Shown here piece by piece: positions 1-8,144 of a stretch of 38,725 nucleotides of DNA. Every line of letters starts with the position of its first letter. Position 1 is the stretch's first letter. Below the pieces are notes generated by a model. The model was not told the DNA's origin and did no database searches. It saw nothing but the letters and a program-made list of their open reading frames with translations. This stretch comes from Synergistaceae bacterium. Lineage in GTDB: Bacteria; Synergistota; Synergistia; Synergistales; Aminobacteriaceae. The stretch lies in assembly GCA_031274425.1 (NCBI GenBank), contig JAISQE010000187.1, positions 1 through 38,725 of the forward strand, read 5' to 3'. The translations under genes and the position numbers were made by a program.

Positions 1-702
1 CTTGAGGTAATCCAGGACGCGGCGAGCCGTGAGGTTCAGGATTAGATCTTCGGGGAACTTCATGTCCTCGAGCATCTCGACGGCGGGCCCCATCTCCCCC
101 ACCCTGTAGCAAATATGGGCGTCGGAGTTGACGGCGACGCGCACGCCGTGTTTCATGCAGAGCTTCGCGATCTTTTCGCAGTTTATCCTGTTCCGAGCCC
201 CGAGGTGAAAGGCATGGTGGTTGTTGATCTCCACGATCTTGCCTTTCGCGCCGAACTCTCGGATCACGCGTTCGTAGTCGAATTCGTAAGCCGTGGTGTC
301 GGGGTGGCCGATCATGTCCACAAACGGATTTTCCGCCAATTTCAGATACATTTCGGTGTGGACCTTGGGGTTCGCGGGCTCCACGACGTTTTCGTGGAGG
401 CTCGCGATGACCCATTCCAACCGGGAAAGCAGTGACCGATCCGCGTCGAGCCTTCCATCCATATCGATAACGTTGGCTTCGATGCCTTTGACGATGGTGA
501 CGCCCTTTATCGTCCGCGGGAGGGCGGAAAGATTTTGAAAATGAATGAAATGAGAGGCCCCTTCCATCGCGCTGCCGTGATCGGTAATGGCGATCAACTC
601 CAAATCTTTTTCCTGGGCCGATTCGGCCATTTCTTTGATCGTGCTGTAGGCGTGCCCGGATGCCAGAGAGTGAGTGTGCAAATCCGCGCGTAATCTAATC
701 AA
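1..702 (-). CDS. PHP-domain phosphoesterase (YcdX-like), 3' end cut by window edge
   Basis: Polymerase-and-histidinol-phosphatase fold protein, a metal-dependent phosphoester hydrolase related to E. coli YcdX; the physiological substrate is unknown. The first metal motif H-x-H sits at residues 9 and 11, followed by the family block around SGHAYST. Further metal ligands are visible in TDHG, in the IEINNHH segment, and in NSDAH near the C terminus. Start is TTG at 702-700: a GAGGA ribosome binding site lies 9 bases upstream, overlapping the stop codon of the preceding gene. All 234 codons to position 1 are open with no stop; YcdX is about 245 residues, so only a few codons are missing. It is the last gene visible of the long minus-strand cluster. 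Family certain, role unknown. Confidence 0.88.
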   Translation of the reverse strand, partial: MIRLRADLHTHSLASGHAYSTIKEMAESAQEKDLELIAITDHGSAMEGASHFIHFQNLSALPRTIKGVTIVKGIEANVIDMDGRLDADRSLLSRLEWVIASLHENVVEPANPKVHTEMYLKLAENPFVDMIGHPDTTAYEFDYERVIREFGAKGKIVEINNHHAFHLGARNRINCEKIAKLCMKHGVRVAVNSDAHICYRVGEMGPAVEMLEDMKFPEDLILNLTARRVLDYLK

Positions 703-714
703 AATCTCTAATCC

Positions 715-1572
715 TCAATCTCCAAGATCAAGAGAAAGAACCTCCGTCGCGCTTGGGTCGTCTCGGTCGAGGCGTAGCTCGAAGGCGGTGACGAAGCCGC
801 CGATGCTCTGAGAGTGGAGCACGAACTCGACTTGTCCGTCGCCGTTCAAATCGATGAAAAAGCCCGCCAGCTGCTCTTCCTCTTCCACGTAGGCATCCGT
901 CAGCTTCAGGCTTTTTTCGCCCCAAGCCAACAACCCTCCGTAAACTTTTTCGCCTGCCTCGTCCAGGCCGGGAGAGAAGGTCACGGACAGCTTTTTCGAA
1001 GGTTCCGAGGGCTCGAAAACAAACACGATGTTTCCCTTCTCCACTGTGCGCCGGGTGGGGGCGCTCACGGCGTTCCAACCGTCTTCGACGCCGATGGACA
1101 TCACGCCGGGGGGCATTTTCAGCTCTTTCCCCGTCCCCATTTCCATCTCCACGTCGATGAAAGTCTCCGCCGAGGCCGCGCTAGTGGAATACTGCGTCCC
1201 CATCACCGTCCCGGCTCCTATTTTCCGCCCCTCCGCGGAGTAAAACGCCAATCGCGCGCCTCCGCGGACGAGGGGCGTCGAACAAGGGACGGGTTCCAGT
1301 AGCTCTACGCCCTCCTCCGGGGTGATCGCGCGCCCGTTCACCATGATGGGCAGCGCCGTGTGCTCGTACCATTTTCCCTCTTTGAAGGCCCCCATCAACC
1401 AAACGCTGACCCCGGAGTCCCAAGCGTAGGAAAACACCACAGGAGAATAGTCGCGCGTCTCCGCACCGGCTCCGCCTGCCGCGAAAAGAAAGCTCAAGAA
1501 GAGGAAACTCGAAAGGATCGACGCGTGATGGAACCGGGCGCGTGGGGCTTGAACGGATATGTTTTTTTTCAT
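715..1572 (-). CDS. Secreted protein of unknown function within the V-ATPase cluster
   Basis: I do not recognise this 285-residue protein. It has a basic N terminus, then a hydrophobic stretch (about residues 18-33) ending in AGGAGAE, typical of a signal peptide. The mature part has no transmembrane helix and looks beta-rich. Near the C terminus, FIDLNGDGQVEF resembles a dockerin/EF-hand type calcium loop or the start of an FG-GAP-like repeat, so it may bind calcium outside the cytoplasm. The ATG is one base after the V-ATPase B stop, preceded by AGAGGA, so it is very likely co-transcribed. It occupies the place where subunit D normally follows B, but it is not a D subunit: D is a cytoplasmic coiled coil. 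Presence of the gene sure, function open. Confidence 0.8.
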   Translation of the reverse strand: MKKNISVQAPRARFHHASILSSFLFLSFLFAAGGAGAETRDYSPVVFSYAWDSGVSVWLMGAFKEGKWYEHTALPIMVNGRAITPEEGVELLEPVPCSTPLVRGGARLAFYSAEGRKIGAGTVMGTQYSTSAASAETFIDVEMEMGTGKELKMPPGVMSIGVEDGWNAVSAPTRRTVEKGNIVFVFEPSEPSKKLSVTFSPGLDEAGEKVYGGLLAWGEKSLKLTDAYVEEEEQLAGFFIDLNGDGQVEFVLHSQSIGGFVTAFELRLDRDDPSATEVLSLDLGD

Positions 1573-1573
1573 C

Positions 1574-3064
1574 TCAAATCCTCTTTTCCAAGTTCTCCAG
1601 ATCTTTCGGGAGCGCCGCTCCCACGGAGATCTTTCGCTCCAAAAGCTTTCGGGGCAGGCGAGACAGTTCCTCGATGGGCAGCTCGCTCAAGGCCTCCCAT
1701 GCCTTCGCCTCGGATTGAGCGAGGGTCCTTCTCGCGAATCGCCGTCCCCGCCCTTGATCGACGAACGACGCTTCGAAAACGTCGCCGAACCTCAGACAGC
1801 GTTTCTCCAGGTCGGAAAGCCCGCCCTCCGGGGCAAAAGACCTGGGATCGAAGCGCGAATTAAAGCCCAAATTAAAGCCTAAATCAAAACTCAGTTCCCT
1901 CGCCTTGGCGTAGGCGGCATAGAGCTGTTCGGCGAGGACTCGGTGGGAGTCGAAGGTTTTGCCGCGGCCTATCCCTTTGTTCATCGGCCGCGACAGCGAC
2001 GCCGTCACGTCCAAAGGCGGAAAGACGCCCTTGGCGTGCAGCCTCCGGTCCAAAACAAGCTGTCCGTCGGTGATCTGTCCGGTCAGGTCGGCCACCGGGT
2101 GAGCGATGTCGTCGTTCGGCATGGTGACTACCGGAAGCTGCGTCACGCTGCCCGGCCGTCCCGCGACGCAGCCGGAGCGTTCGTAAATCTGGGCCAGGTC
2201 GGAATACATGCCGACGGGATACCCGCCCCGCCCCGCGATATCCCCCCGCGCCGTCCCGATTTCCCGCAGGGCCTCGCAGTAGTGGAGCATGTCCGCCATG
2301 ACGACGAGCACGTCGTAGCCTCTAACGAAGGCGAAATACTCGGCGATGGTCAGGGCGACACGCGGCGTCAGAAGACGCTCCGCGAGCGGATCCCCGGCCG
2401 TGTTCAGAACGAAGACCCCTCCGTCCGCCGCGCCGTCGCGCTCGAAGGCCTCCATGAGGAGATCCGCCTCGCGTCCGGTGACGCCTATGGCGGCGAACAC
2501 CACGAGGAACTCGTCGTCTTTGCCGGGAATCGTCGCCCCGGCGGCTATCCGCGCCGCGATCTCGCACGCGGGCAGGCCCGGCCCCGCGAACACGGGCAAT
2601 TTCTGTCCGCGCGCCAACGTGTTCATCAAGTCCAGCGCGGATATCCCCGTTTCGATGACGCCGTTGGGGGTCGTTCTGTCGGCGGGGTTGATCGGCGAGC
2701 CGTCCACCGGGAGAAATTCTTTGACGCCGTAGAGCTTTTTCCCGCCGACAGGCTGACCGCGACCGTTCAACACTCGGCCTCGCAGGGCCTCCCCCACTCC
2801 GACCTTGGCGACGTCGTGCTCCATCCACACCGTCCGCCCCGCTTCGAGCCCCACCGTGTCGTCGAAAATTTGAACGACGCAAAGGTCGTCCTTGAATTGA
2901 ATCACCCGCCCCAACCGCGCGTCCGCGCCGGACTCCACCGTCACCAGCTCGCCGTACCCGACGCCCGTCATGTTCTCGACGAATAGAAGGGGGCCCGCAA
3001 TATCTCGGATTCCGCGCGAGCCCTTTCTATAGAGCTGTTTATGGTCTTGTCGAGGAAACGTCAT
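1574..3064 (-). CDS. ntpB: V/A-type ATPase subunit B (non-catalytic)
   Basis: Regulatory, nucleotide-binding subunit of the A3B3 head of a V/A-type rotary ATPase, on the cytoplasmic face. The 496-residue protein shows the family blocks in order: DIAGPLLFVE (residues 21-30), NGRGQPVGG, GSPINPADR, ETGISALDLMNTLARGQKLP, VVFAAIG, a TPRVALT/AEYFAF block and PDDDI-like PNDDIAHPV. The arginine finger expected to reach into the A site is present (Arg359 in SLSRP). As in the family there is no P-loop lysine. An in-frame 12-base triplication near residues 391-403 adds a period-four LGFN segment. ATG at 3064 overlaps the subunit A stop (ATGA), implying translational coupling; an upstream in-frame extension to 3127 lies inside subunit A and lacks the family signature. 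Confidence 0.95.
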   Translation of the reverse strand: MTFPRQDHKQLYRKGSRGIRDIAGPLLFVENMTGVGYGELVTVESGADARLGRVIQFKDDLCVVQIFDDTVGLEAGRTVWMEHDVAKVGVGEALRGRVLNGRGQPVGGKKLYGVKEFLPVDGSPINPADRTTPNGVIETGISALDLMNTLARGQKLPVFAGPGLPACEIAARIAAGATIPGKDDEFLVVFAAIGVTGREADLLMEAFERDGAADGGVFVLNTAGDPLAERLLTPRVALTIAEYFAFVRGYDVLVVMADMLHYCEALREIGTARGDIAGRGGYPVGMYSDLAQIYERSGCVAGRPGSVTQLPVVTMPNDDIAHPVADLTGQITDGQLVLDRRLHAKGVFPPLDVTASLSRPMNKGIGRGKTFDSHRVLAEQLYAAYAKARELSFDLGFNLGFNSRFDPRSFAPEGGLSDLEKRCLRFGDVFEASFVDQGRGRRFARRTLAQSEAKAWEALSELPIEELSRLPRKLLERKISVGAALPKDLENLEKRI

Positions 3065-4836
3065 TGTATCGCCTCCCGGTCGGTCGCCGGTCGGGCGGCA
3101 AGTTCGGCGGAAAAGCGTTCCAGCCACTCCCGCCCCTTATCCGTAAAGTCCGGCAGGTCGCGCAGAGCGATCAGCTCCGGCCTCATGGACACGCCGACGA
3201 CGTCGTCATAACGTAGCCCTTCCCTCAACGCCCTCCGCACCCTGTCGTCCAGCGCTTCGAGGAGCCGCAGCAACGCCGCGGCCCGAGCCGGCGGCGAACA
3301 GGCGTCCCGGGCGTCCTGCCGCAAATAGACGATTTCAAGGGTCTCGGCGTGGAAAAGGAGCCATTTATCCTCATCGGACAGCACCGTTTCGGAAAACGCC
3401 TTTCGGCCCGCAAAGCGTGCCGCGTCGGCAAGTTCCTCCCCTCGGGACAAAACGTCTCTCAGGTATTCTTTCAACTCCGGCCAATCCTGCCCCGCCTCCT
3501 GGGTCAGAGCCTCGGAAAGCGCCTCTTCGTAAAGCGAATGGCTTCGACGTCGATCAATGGCGGGGAAGCGGCGAGCCTGGGCGAGAGCCTTGTCCAACAC
3601 CCAAAAAGCGCCGGACAACCTTAGGCCGGTCTGGGTCGCCGGCTCGGAAAGATCTCCTCCCTCCGGCGAAAAAGTGCCGATCGCGCTCACCGAACCGCGG
3701 CGCGAGACGGCGCCCAGGGTCTCGACCTGCCCCGCCCGCTGGCGGCAGCCGGACAACCGACTCTCAAGGCAAGCCGGGTACCCTCCCGCGCCGGGGGTTT
3801 CCCCGAGGCGGCTCCCGACCTCCCTCAAGGCCTCCGCCCACCGGGACACGGAATCGACCAGGACCACCGCGTCGTACCCCATATCCCGATAGTACTCGGC
3901 CAAGGTCATCCCGAGATAGACGCTGGTCTCCCGCGACGCCGCCGGCATGTTGGACGTGTTCGCCACGAGAGCCGCGCGCTCCGCCAAGGGCAATCCCTCG
4001 GACACGTTTTCGGAAAATTCCTCCAGAAGCTCCGCTATTTCGCCGCCCCGGCCTCCGCATCCCACATAGATCACCACGTCGGCGCGACAGCATTTTGCCA
4101 GAGACCGCTGCAGGGCGGTCTTCCCCGCGCCCAACCCTCCGGGCATGGCGGCCGCGCCGCCCAAAGCCATGGGAAAGAGCGTGTCCAGCGCCCTTTGCCC
4201 AGTGAACAGCGGGCGATCCAAGGGCAGGCGCTCCTTGGCGGGCCTGGGGACGCGAATCGGCCACCGCTGCGTCAGGGTCAACTCGGTCCCGTTCTCCAAA
4301 CGACACACGCAATCCCGCAAGGCGTAATCCCCCTCCGGCGCGATCCACGCCACCGCCTCCGGCGACGAAAAAGCCGGGGGGACCAAAATACGATGGAGAA
4401 AGCGGCTTCCCTCCGCCACCGTTCCCAGAACGTCTCCTCGCGCCACCGCGTCTCCCTCCGACGCCGACGGCTCGAAACGCCATAATTTCTCGTTTCGCGA
4501 GGCGGCCACGCCCTGCCTCGGGCGAAGAGGCCGCCCCACGCCGTCCAGAACCTCTCCCAAAAAACCGGGCCCCAGGTCCACGCTCAGGAGTTCCCCGGTG
4601 AAAAGCACCTCTTCCCCCGCGGACAGCCCCGTGGCGTCCCCGTAGATTTGGATGTCGGCCTCCCGCCCCCGGATTCGAACGACCTCCCCCAGGAGCCCCG
4701 CTGGGGACTTCGTCACCGGGGACTTTGCCCCAGGGATTCGAACCGCCTCGAACATGCGGACGGGAAAATCCGTCTTCGCGACGACGACTGGCCCCGAGAC
4801 CCCCGTTATCGAGCCCTTCGACAAATCCTCTTTCAT
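3061..4836 (-). CDS. ntpA: V/A-type ATPase subunit A, catalytic glutamate replaced
   Basis: The subunit that normally hydrolyses or makes ATP in a V/A-type rotary ATPase. At 591 residues it has full family length. Visible blocks: N-terminal barrel (GVSGPVVVA), the P-loop GGLGAGKT (residues 233-240, Lys239), YVGCGGRGGE (257-266), NTSNMPAASRETS, DSVSRWAEALRE (328-339) and SPEGGDLSEPAT. The family motif GCGERGNE reads GCGGRGGE here, so the general-base glutamate (Glu261 of Enterococcus NtpA) is Gly262, codon GGC at 4051-4053; the adjacent arginine is kept. The GYP region (GGYPACLESRLSGCRQRAG) is also divergent. The ATG at 4836 has GGAG upstream and lies 13 bases after the E stop. A weak 15-base repeat (AKSP/TKSP) sits at residues 37-45. 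Assembly as a head subunit is likely; normal catalysis is doubtful. Confidence 0.93.
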   Translation of the reverse strand: MKEDLSKGSITGVSGPVVVAKTDFPVRMFEAVRIPGAKSPVTKSPAGLLGEVVRIRGREADIQIYGDATGLSAGEEVLFTGELLSVDLGPGFLGEVLDGVGRPLRPRQGVAASRNEKLWRFEPSASEGDAVARGDVLGTVAEGSRFLHRILVPPAFSSPEAVAWIAPEGDYALRDCVCRLENGTELTLTQRWPIRVPRPAKERLPLDRPLFTGQRALDTLFPMALGGAAAMPGGLGAGKTALQRSLAKCCRADVVIYVGCGGRGGEIAELLEEFSENVSEGLPLAERAALVANTSNMPAASRETSVYLGMTLAEYYRDMGYDAVVLVDSVSRWAEALREVGSRLGETPGAGGYPACLESRLSGCRQRAGQVETLGAVSRRGSVSAIGTFSPEGGDLSEPATQTGLRLSGAFWVLDKALAQARRFPAIDRRRSHSLYEEALSEALTQEAGQDWPELKEYLRDVLSRGEELADAARFAGRKAFSETVLSDEDKWLLFHAETLEIVYLRQDARDACSPPARAAALLRLLEALDDRVRRALREGLRYDDVVGVSMRPELIALRDLPDFTDKGREWLERFSAELAARPATDREAIQ

Positions 4837-4849
4837 TTTCGCGTCTCCA

Positions 4850-5488
4850 TCACTCAAAAAATCCGGTAAAAACGTCTCCGAGCCCGGCGGCAAAAGAGGG
4901 ACACAAACGCCTCCATCGCGTTCGAAACGTGTTGTCGACGAGGCGCGCGCCTTCCCTCCATATACTTTCGCTTTCTTTCGCCTCGACCAGGACAAGGCCT
5001 CCCCAGGCGTTTTGCAACTCTTCGCGAACCTCCAGCACGTTCCCGCTGGGCTTCAAAAAGGCGGAATCCCCCTTCTCCACCCACGCGATCGAGGGAAAGG
5101 GGAAGACATCCCGCGCCTCCGCGACCAGGGTCTCCATCGCGTCCCCGTATCCAGGCGAACGGCGAAAGGCCTCCAGACGCGCGCGCACCCTTTTTTCCAG
5201 GTGTTCGAAAACATCGTCTTGCAGCTCGACCTTGTAGGCTTTTTTTTGAAGCTCCACACGGCGGCGATTGGCCTTCAGCCCCTCGTCCAGAAGTTTTTCG
5301 CAGGAACGGCGCAGATCGTGAACGATGCGCTCCACCTGAAGGCGGCGCGCCGTGATCATGTCCGCGAGGTCTTCGTCCACGGAGCGTTTCAGAGCGAGAT
5401 AGCGCTCTCGGTGCTGCGCCAACAGGGCATTCTTGAACCCCGCCAGATCATCGGCCCCGGAGGTCTCCGAGAGTTGGGCGCTGGGCAA
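4850..5488 (-). CDS. ntpE: V/A-type ATPase subunit E (peripheral stalk)
   Basis: Peripheral stalk subunit linking the A3B3 head to the membrane I subunit. The 212-residue protein has a long charged helical N-terminal half (about residues 15-105, coiled-coil like) and a globular C-terminal half with the family signature around GGLVLVEAKES and ARLVDNTFRTRW (VEGGVVL and DNTFEARL in typical members). It starts at TTG (5488-5486); GAGGA lies about 11 bases upstream inside the end of the K gene, and there is no in-frame ATG before the coiled coil. The gene follows K with a one-base gap and precedes A by 13 bases, the usual I-K-E-A-B order seen in bacterial V-ATPase operons. Confidence 0.87.
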   Translation of the reverse strand: MPSAQLSETSGADDLAGFKNALLAQHRERYLALKRSVDEDLADMITARRLQVERIVHDLRRSCEKLLDEGLKANRRRVELQKKAYKVELQDDVFEHLEKRVRARLEAFRRSPGYGDAMETLVAEARDVFPFPSIAWVEKGDSAFLKPSGNVLEVREELQNAWGGLVLVEAKESESIWREGARLVDNTFRTRWRRLCPSFAAGLGDVFTGFFE

Positions 5489-5489
5489 T

Positions 5490-5711
5490 TCAAGCCATCC
5501 TCATGATGATCATGATGGCGACGACGAAGCCTAAAATCACCATCGTCTCGGGGATGGCCTCCAGAATGATGATGGTTCCGGAGGTCTCCGGTTTTTCCGC
5601 GACAGTTCCCGCCCCGGCGCTGCCGATGCGCGCCTGGGCGTAGGCGGTGGCCAGCGCGGGAATGGCGACGGCCAAAGCCGCGGCCAGTGCCATGATCGCT
5701 TTCTCAGTCAT
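5490..5711 (-). CDS. ntpK: V/A-type ATPase subunit K (membrane ring proteolipid)
   Basis: Ring-forming proteolipid (c-type) subunit that carries the transported ion through the membrane. With 73 residues it is a single helical hairpin: helix 1 about residues 4-26, a polar loop (GTVAEKPET) and helix 2 about residues 42-72. The essential carboxylate is the Glu of IPET in helix 2. Helix 1 has no clear Na+-type Pro-x3-Gln pattern, so H+ versus Na+ cannot be decided by eye. ATG at 5711 overlaps the last 8 bases of the I gene. An upstream extension to 5789 reads through the I gene and is not needed. Confidence 0.92.
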   Translation of the reverse strand: MTEKAIMALAAALAVAIPALATAYAQARIGSAGAGTVAEKPETSGTIIILEAIPETMVILGFVVAIMIIMRMA

Positions 5712-7668
5712 TGTACAGCCTCCTTCTTTTGGCAAACGGTTTGTACTCGAGGGTTCCATCCTCGTAAAATTTTCCCATGAACTCCACATAGTGAAGCCGC
5801 GCCGCGTGCAGGGCGGACCCTCCGATGGCGAGAACGAAGTTCAAAAGATGAATGGCGAACGCCATGAAAAGCCCCAGTATGGAGACCCCGAAGATGTCCA
5901 CGAACGTGCTGGCGACCATCGCCAAAATGGCGGACGACAGGCCGATGGCGGCGATGCGGACGTAGCTGATGATATTGCCGATGGTCCCCAGGGACTCGAT
6001 GATTCCCCCGATCCCTCCCCCGCGCACCAAAAAAATCACGCCGAAGACGAGAAGGGTGACGGGCACGGAGAAAAGCGCGCTCGACAACCGCGAGCGCAGC
6101 ACCACCAGCGCCGCCACCAGGGCGAGGATCACCAGCAGGCTTCCGGCTCGCTCCATCCAGAGATGGCGGCGTCGATTTCGAATCCCTTGGATCATGCCGA
6201 TAAGAAGCCCCAAACAAACGTGAGCGCCGCCCAAAGCGACGCTGAACGCCATGACCGTCAGCACCGCCTCGGACCTCTCCACCCAAAGCGGCTCCATGTG
6301 CAACAAGCGATGGCCGGCGTCTCCGAAAAATTCGCCGTACAGGGCTCCCCACACGATGCTCCAGAACGCGACGAAAATGAGAATGACCCCCACGTCCCGC
6401 AGCACCTCCGAACGTTTTTGTTTCAGGTGCCGGCCCAGCCATAAAACAAGCACCCCGTAGCCGATGTCGCCTACCATACAGCCCGCGAAAAAAGGGAAAA
6501 AGACGCCGATCAACGGGGACGGGTCGTAGGCGTTGTAGTGCGGCACGCGCAGGAGCTTCAAAAACAACTCGAAGGGTTTGAAGATAGATCTGTTTCGCAA
6601 CGCGGTCGGGACCGCGCCGTCCTTGGCGGGATCGGGGGGCCTGGAGCGCAGGATGACGGCGTCGCCGAAGTCCTCTTCCAGTATCGCCCGAGTGCGCGGG
6701 AGGTCGTCCTCCGGAATCCAGCCCTCCAAGCTGAAAAACTCCGCGTTTTCAGTGGCGGACGCCTCCATCAGAAGCTGTTCCAGGCGTTCGTTCAAAAGAA
6801 CGTAAACGGCGGCCAGATTCGCCCCCCACTGAGCGCCCAGTTTCTGCAGCTCCTGCCTGTTCTCCCTCATTTGCGCCGGTATGGTCTGCGACATTTGCTT
6901 GATCCGCGACGCCGCCTCCAAAAGAGAGTCGTTATCGGACTCCATCCCGTCGCTCGATTCGCCGTCGAGGGGCGCGGCGGCGGGAATGGACTCGAAGCGC
7001 TCCGGAAGTTTCCAAAGCGAGCCCTCCATGTTGGCGACGATCCGGTCGATATTGGACCGCACCTCGTGAGACGCGCTGGTCACAAGGAACGAGGAGCCGT
7101 CCTTGAGTTCGAAAGTGTGATAGCGAAACCAGGGTTTTTCATGGCCGCTGGGCAAGAGATCCAATTCTCCGTTCACCTTGGAAACAAGTATATGCTGCTC
7201 TTGACGCGACAGCCTCCAAATGGCCACCTCGCCTCGAGAAAAACGTTCCTGTTCCAAAAACGCGCGGGCGTGAGTCAAGATGAGATTGGTTTTGCGCAGC
7301 TTCATGAAGACGCTTTGCAGGCTTTCCCGGTTTTCTCGGATTCGGGAAAGCCGTGACTGGATACGCTCGAGGCTCCTGTCGATCTCGGTCATCATGGGCT
7401 CCAGATCGCCGAAAAGATTGTAGCGGACGTTTTCGATAAACGCGTCGGTCAATTTCCTCCACTCGTCCCATCTGAGGGCCTCGATCAGGCCCAGCACCCT
7501 TCCCCTCTGGTCCCGCAGCTTTTCCAGCAGACGGCCCCGCGCGTCGGCGGTCCCGTCGTCGGGCACGTTGTCGAGATGAAAAACCCCCAGCTCGTAGAGC
7601 CTCGCCACAATCGACGGCTTCTTATCCCCCACTCCCCACAAAACGACCCTGGCCATGCGTTTTATCAC
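5704..7668 (-). CDS. ntpI: V/A-type ATPase subunit I (membrane a-subunit)
   Basis: Large membrane subunit forming the ion half-channels and anchoring the stalks. The 654-residue protein has an N-terminal cytoplasmic half (about residues 1-330) with coiled coils, then about seven or eight transmembrane segments. Family blocks are intact: YNAYDPSPLIGVFFPFF then GDIGYG, the essential arginine in NIISYVRIAAIGL, and HYVEFMGKFYEDG near the end. The channel side of this complex therefore looks functional even though the A subunit is not standard. Start is GTG at 7668 with GGAGG 9 bases upstream, overlapping the previous stop (GTGA); an ATG four codons later is the alternative. Confidence 0.94.
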   Translation of the reverse strand: MIKRMARVVLWGVGDKKPSIVARLYELGVFHLDNVPDDGTADARGRLLEKLRDQRGRVLGLIEALRWDEWRKLTDAFIENVRYNLFGDLEPMMTEIDRSLERIQSRLSRIRENRESLQSVFMKLRKTNLILTHARAFLEQERFSRGEVAIWRLSRQEQHILVSKVNGELDLLPSGHEKPWFRYHTFELKDGSSFLVTSASHEVRSNIDRIVANMEGSLWKLPERFESIPAAAPLDGESSDGMESDNDSLLEAASRIKQMSQTIPAQMRENRQELQKLGAQWGANLAAVYVLLNERLEQLLMEASATENAEFFSLEGWIPEDDLPRTRAILEEDFGDAVILRSRPPDPAKDGAVPTALRNRSIFKPFELFLKLLRVPHYNAYDPSPLIGVFFPFFAGCMVGDIGYGVLVLWLGRHLKQKRSEVLRDVGVILIFVAFWSIVWGALYGEFFGDAGHRLLHMEPLWVERSEAVLTVMAFSVALGGAHVCLGLLIGMIQGIRNRRRHLWMERAGSLLVILALVAALVVLRSRLSSALFSVPVTLLVFGVIFLVRGGGIGGIIESLGTIGNIISYVRIAAIGLSSAILAMVASTFVDIFGVSILGLFMAFAIHLLNFVLAIGGSALHAARLHYVEFMGKFYEDGTLEYKPFAKRRRLYND

Positions 7669-8144
7669 GAGATCCCGCCTCCGTTCCGCGGAGTGTCGGC
7701 GAGAACCGGGACGTTTTTCGAATCCTCGGGCGGTCCCGTAATCTCTTCATTAATCTCTTCATCAATCTCTTCCTTGAGCTCTTCAAACGAGGGAAACAGG
7801 TGATCGAAAGCGTCTTTCGCCAAAACATCGAGAAATTTTTCGTCATGCAACCGCTGGTAAAGATTTTTTTTCCAGGCGGCGAGCTCCGTTTCCAACCGCT
7901 CTCGATCTCGGGCGAGGCGGTCCTCGACGTTTTTCGCCTCCATGCGGACGATTTCGATCGTTCGGTCGGACATGGCGTTCAAACGCCACAATGTTTCTTC
8001 TTTGAAACGCTCGAACTCGACTTTTTTACTCTCCATATCGTCGGCCAACTGGCTGCGCAGGGCCTCCAATTTCTCCCGAGTCTCGACGAGGGGGTCGGAG
8101 GAATCGGAGGGATTGCCTGGCGGGGCAAGAAATTTATCCGACAT
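7665..8144 (-). CDS. Coiled-coil protein, probable V-ATPase G/H-type stalk subunit
   Basis: A 159-residue, highly charged protein with a long predicted helix from about residue 20 to 130. It lies immediately before subunit I, where the small coiled-coil partner of subunit E (G/H-type) is usually encoded. Assignment rests on position and coiled-coil character, not on a diagnostic motif. The C-terminal part contains a degenerate 12-base repeat giving EELK-EEID-EEIN-EEIT. I chose ATG at 8144 because AAGGA lies 10 bases upstream; the ATG at 8153 is too close to that site. It overlaps the CBS gene stop by 11 bases and the I start by 4. Confidence 0.72.
   Translation of the reverse strand: MSDKFLAPPGNPSDSSDPLVETREKLEALRSQLADDMESKKVEFERFKEETLWRLNAMSDRTIEIVRMEAKNVEDRLARDRERLETELAAWKKNLYQRLHDEKFLDVLAKDAFDHLFPSFEELKEEIDEEINEEITGPPEDSKNVPVLADTPRNGGGIS

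Noticed and set aside
3064-3127. Longer N terminus for V-ATPase B
   Set aside because: The extra residues read through the end of subunit A, and the ATGA overlap start matches the family N terminus.
3417-4205. Long plus-strand open frame opposite subunit A
   Set aside because: It is a GC-rich shadow frame with Pro/Arg-rich, low-complexity translation and no ribosome binding site.
4837-4995. Longer N terminus for V-ATPase A
   Set aside because: It lies inside the E gene, and the ATG at 4836 has a good GGAG site and gives the normal family length.
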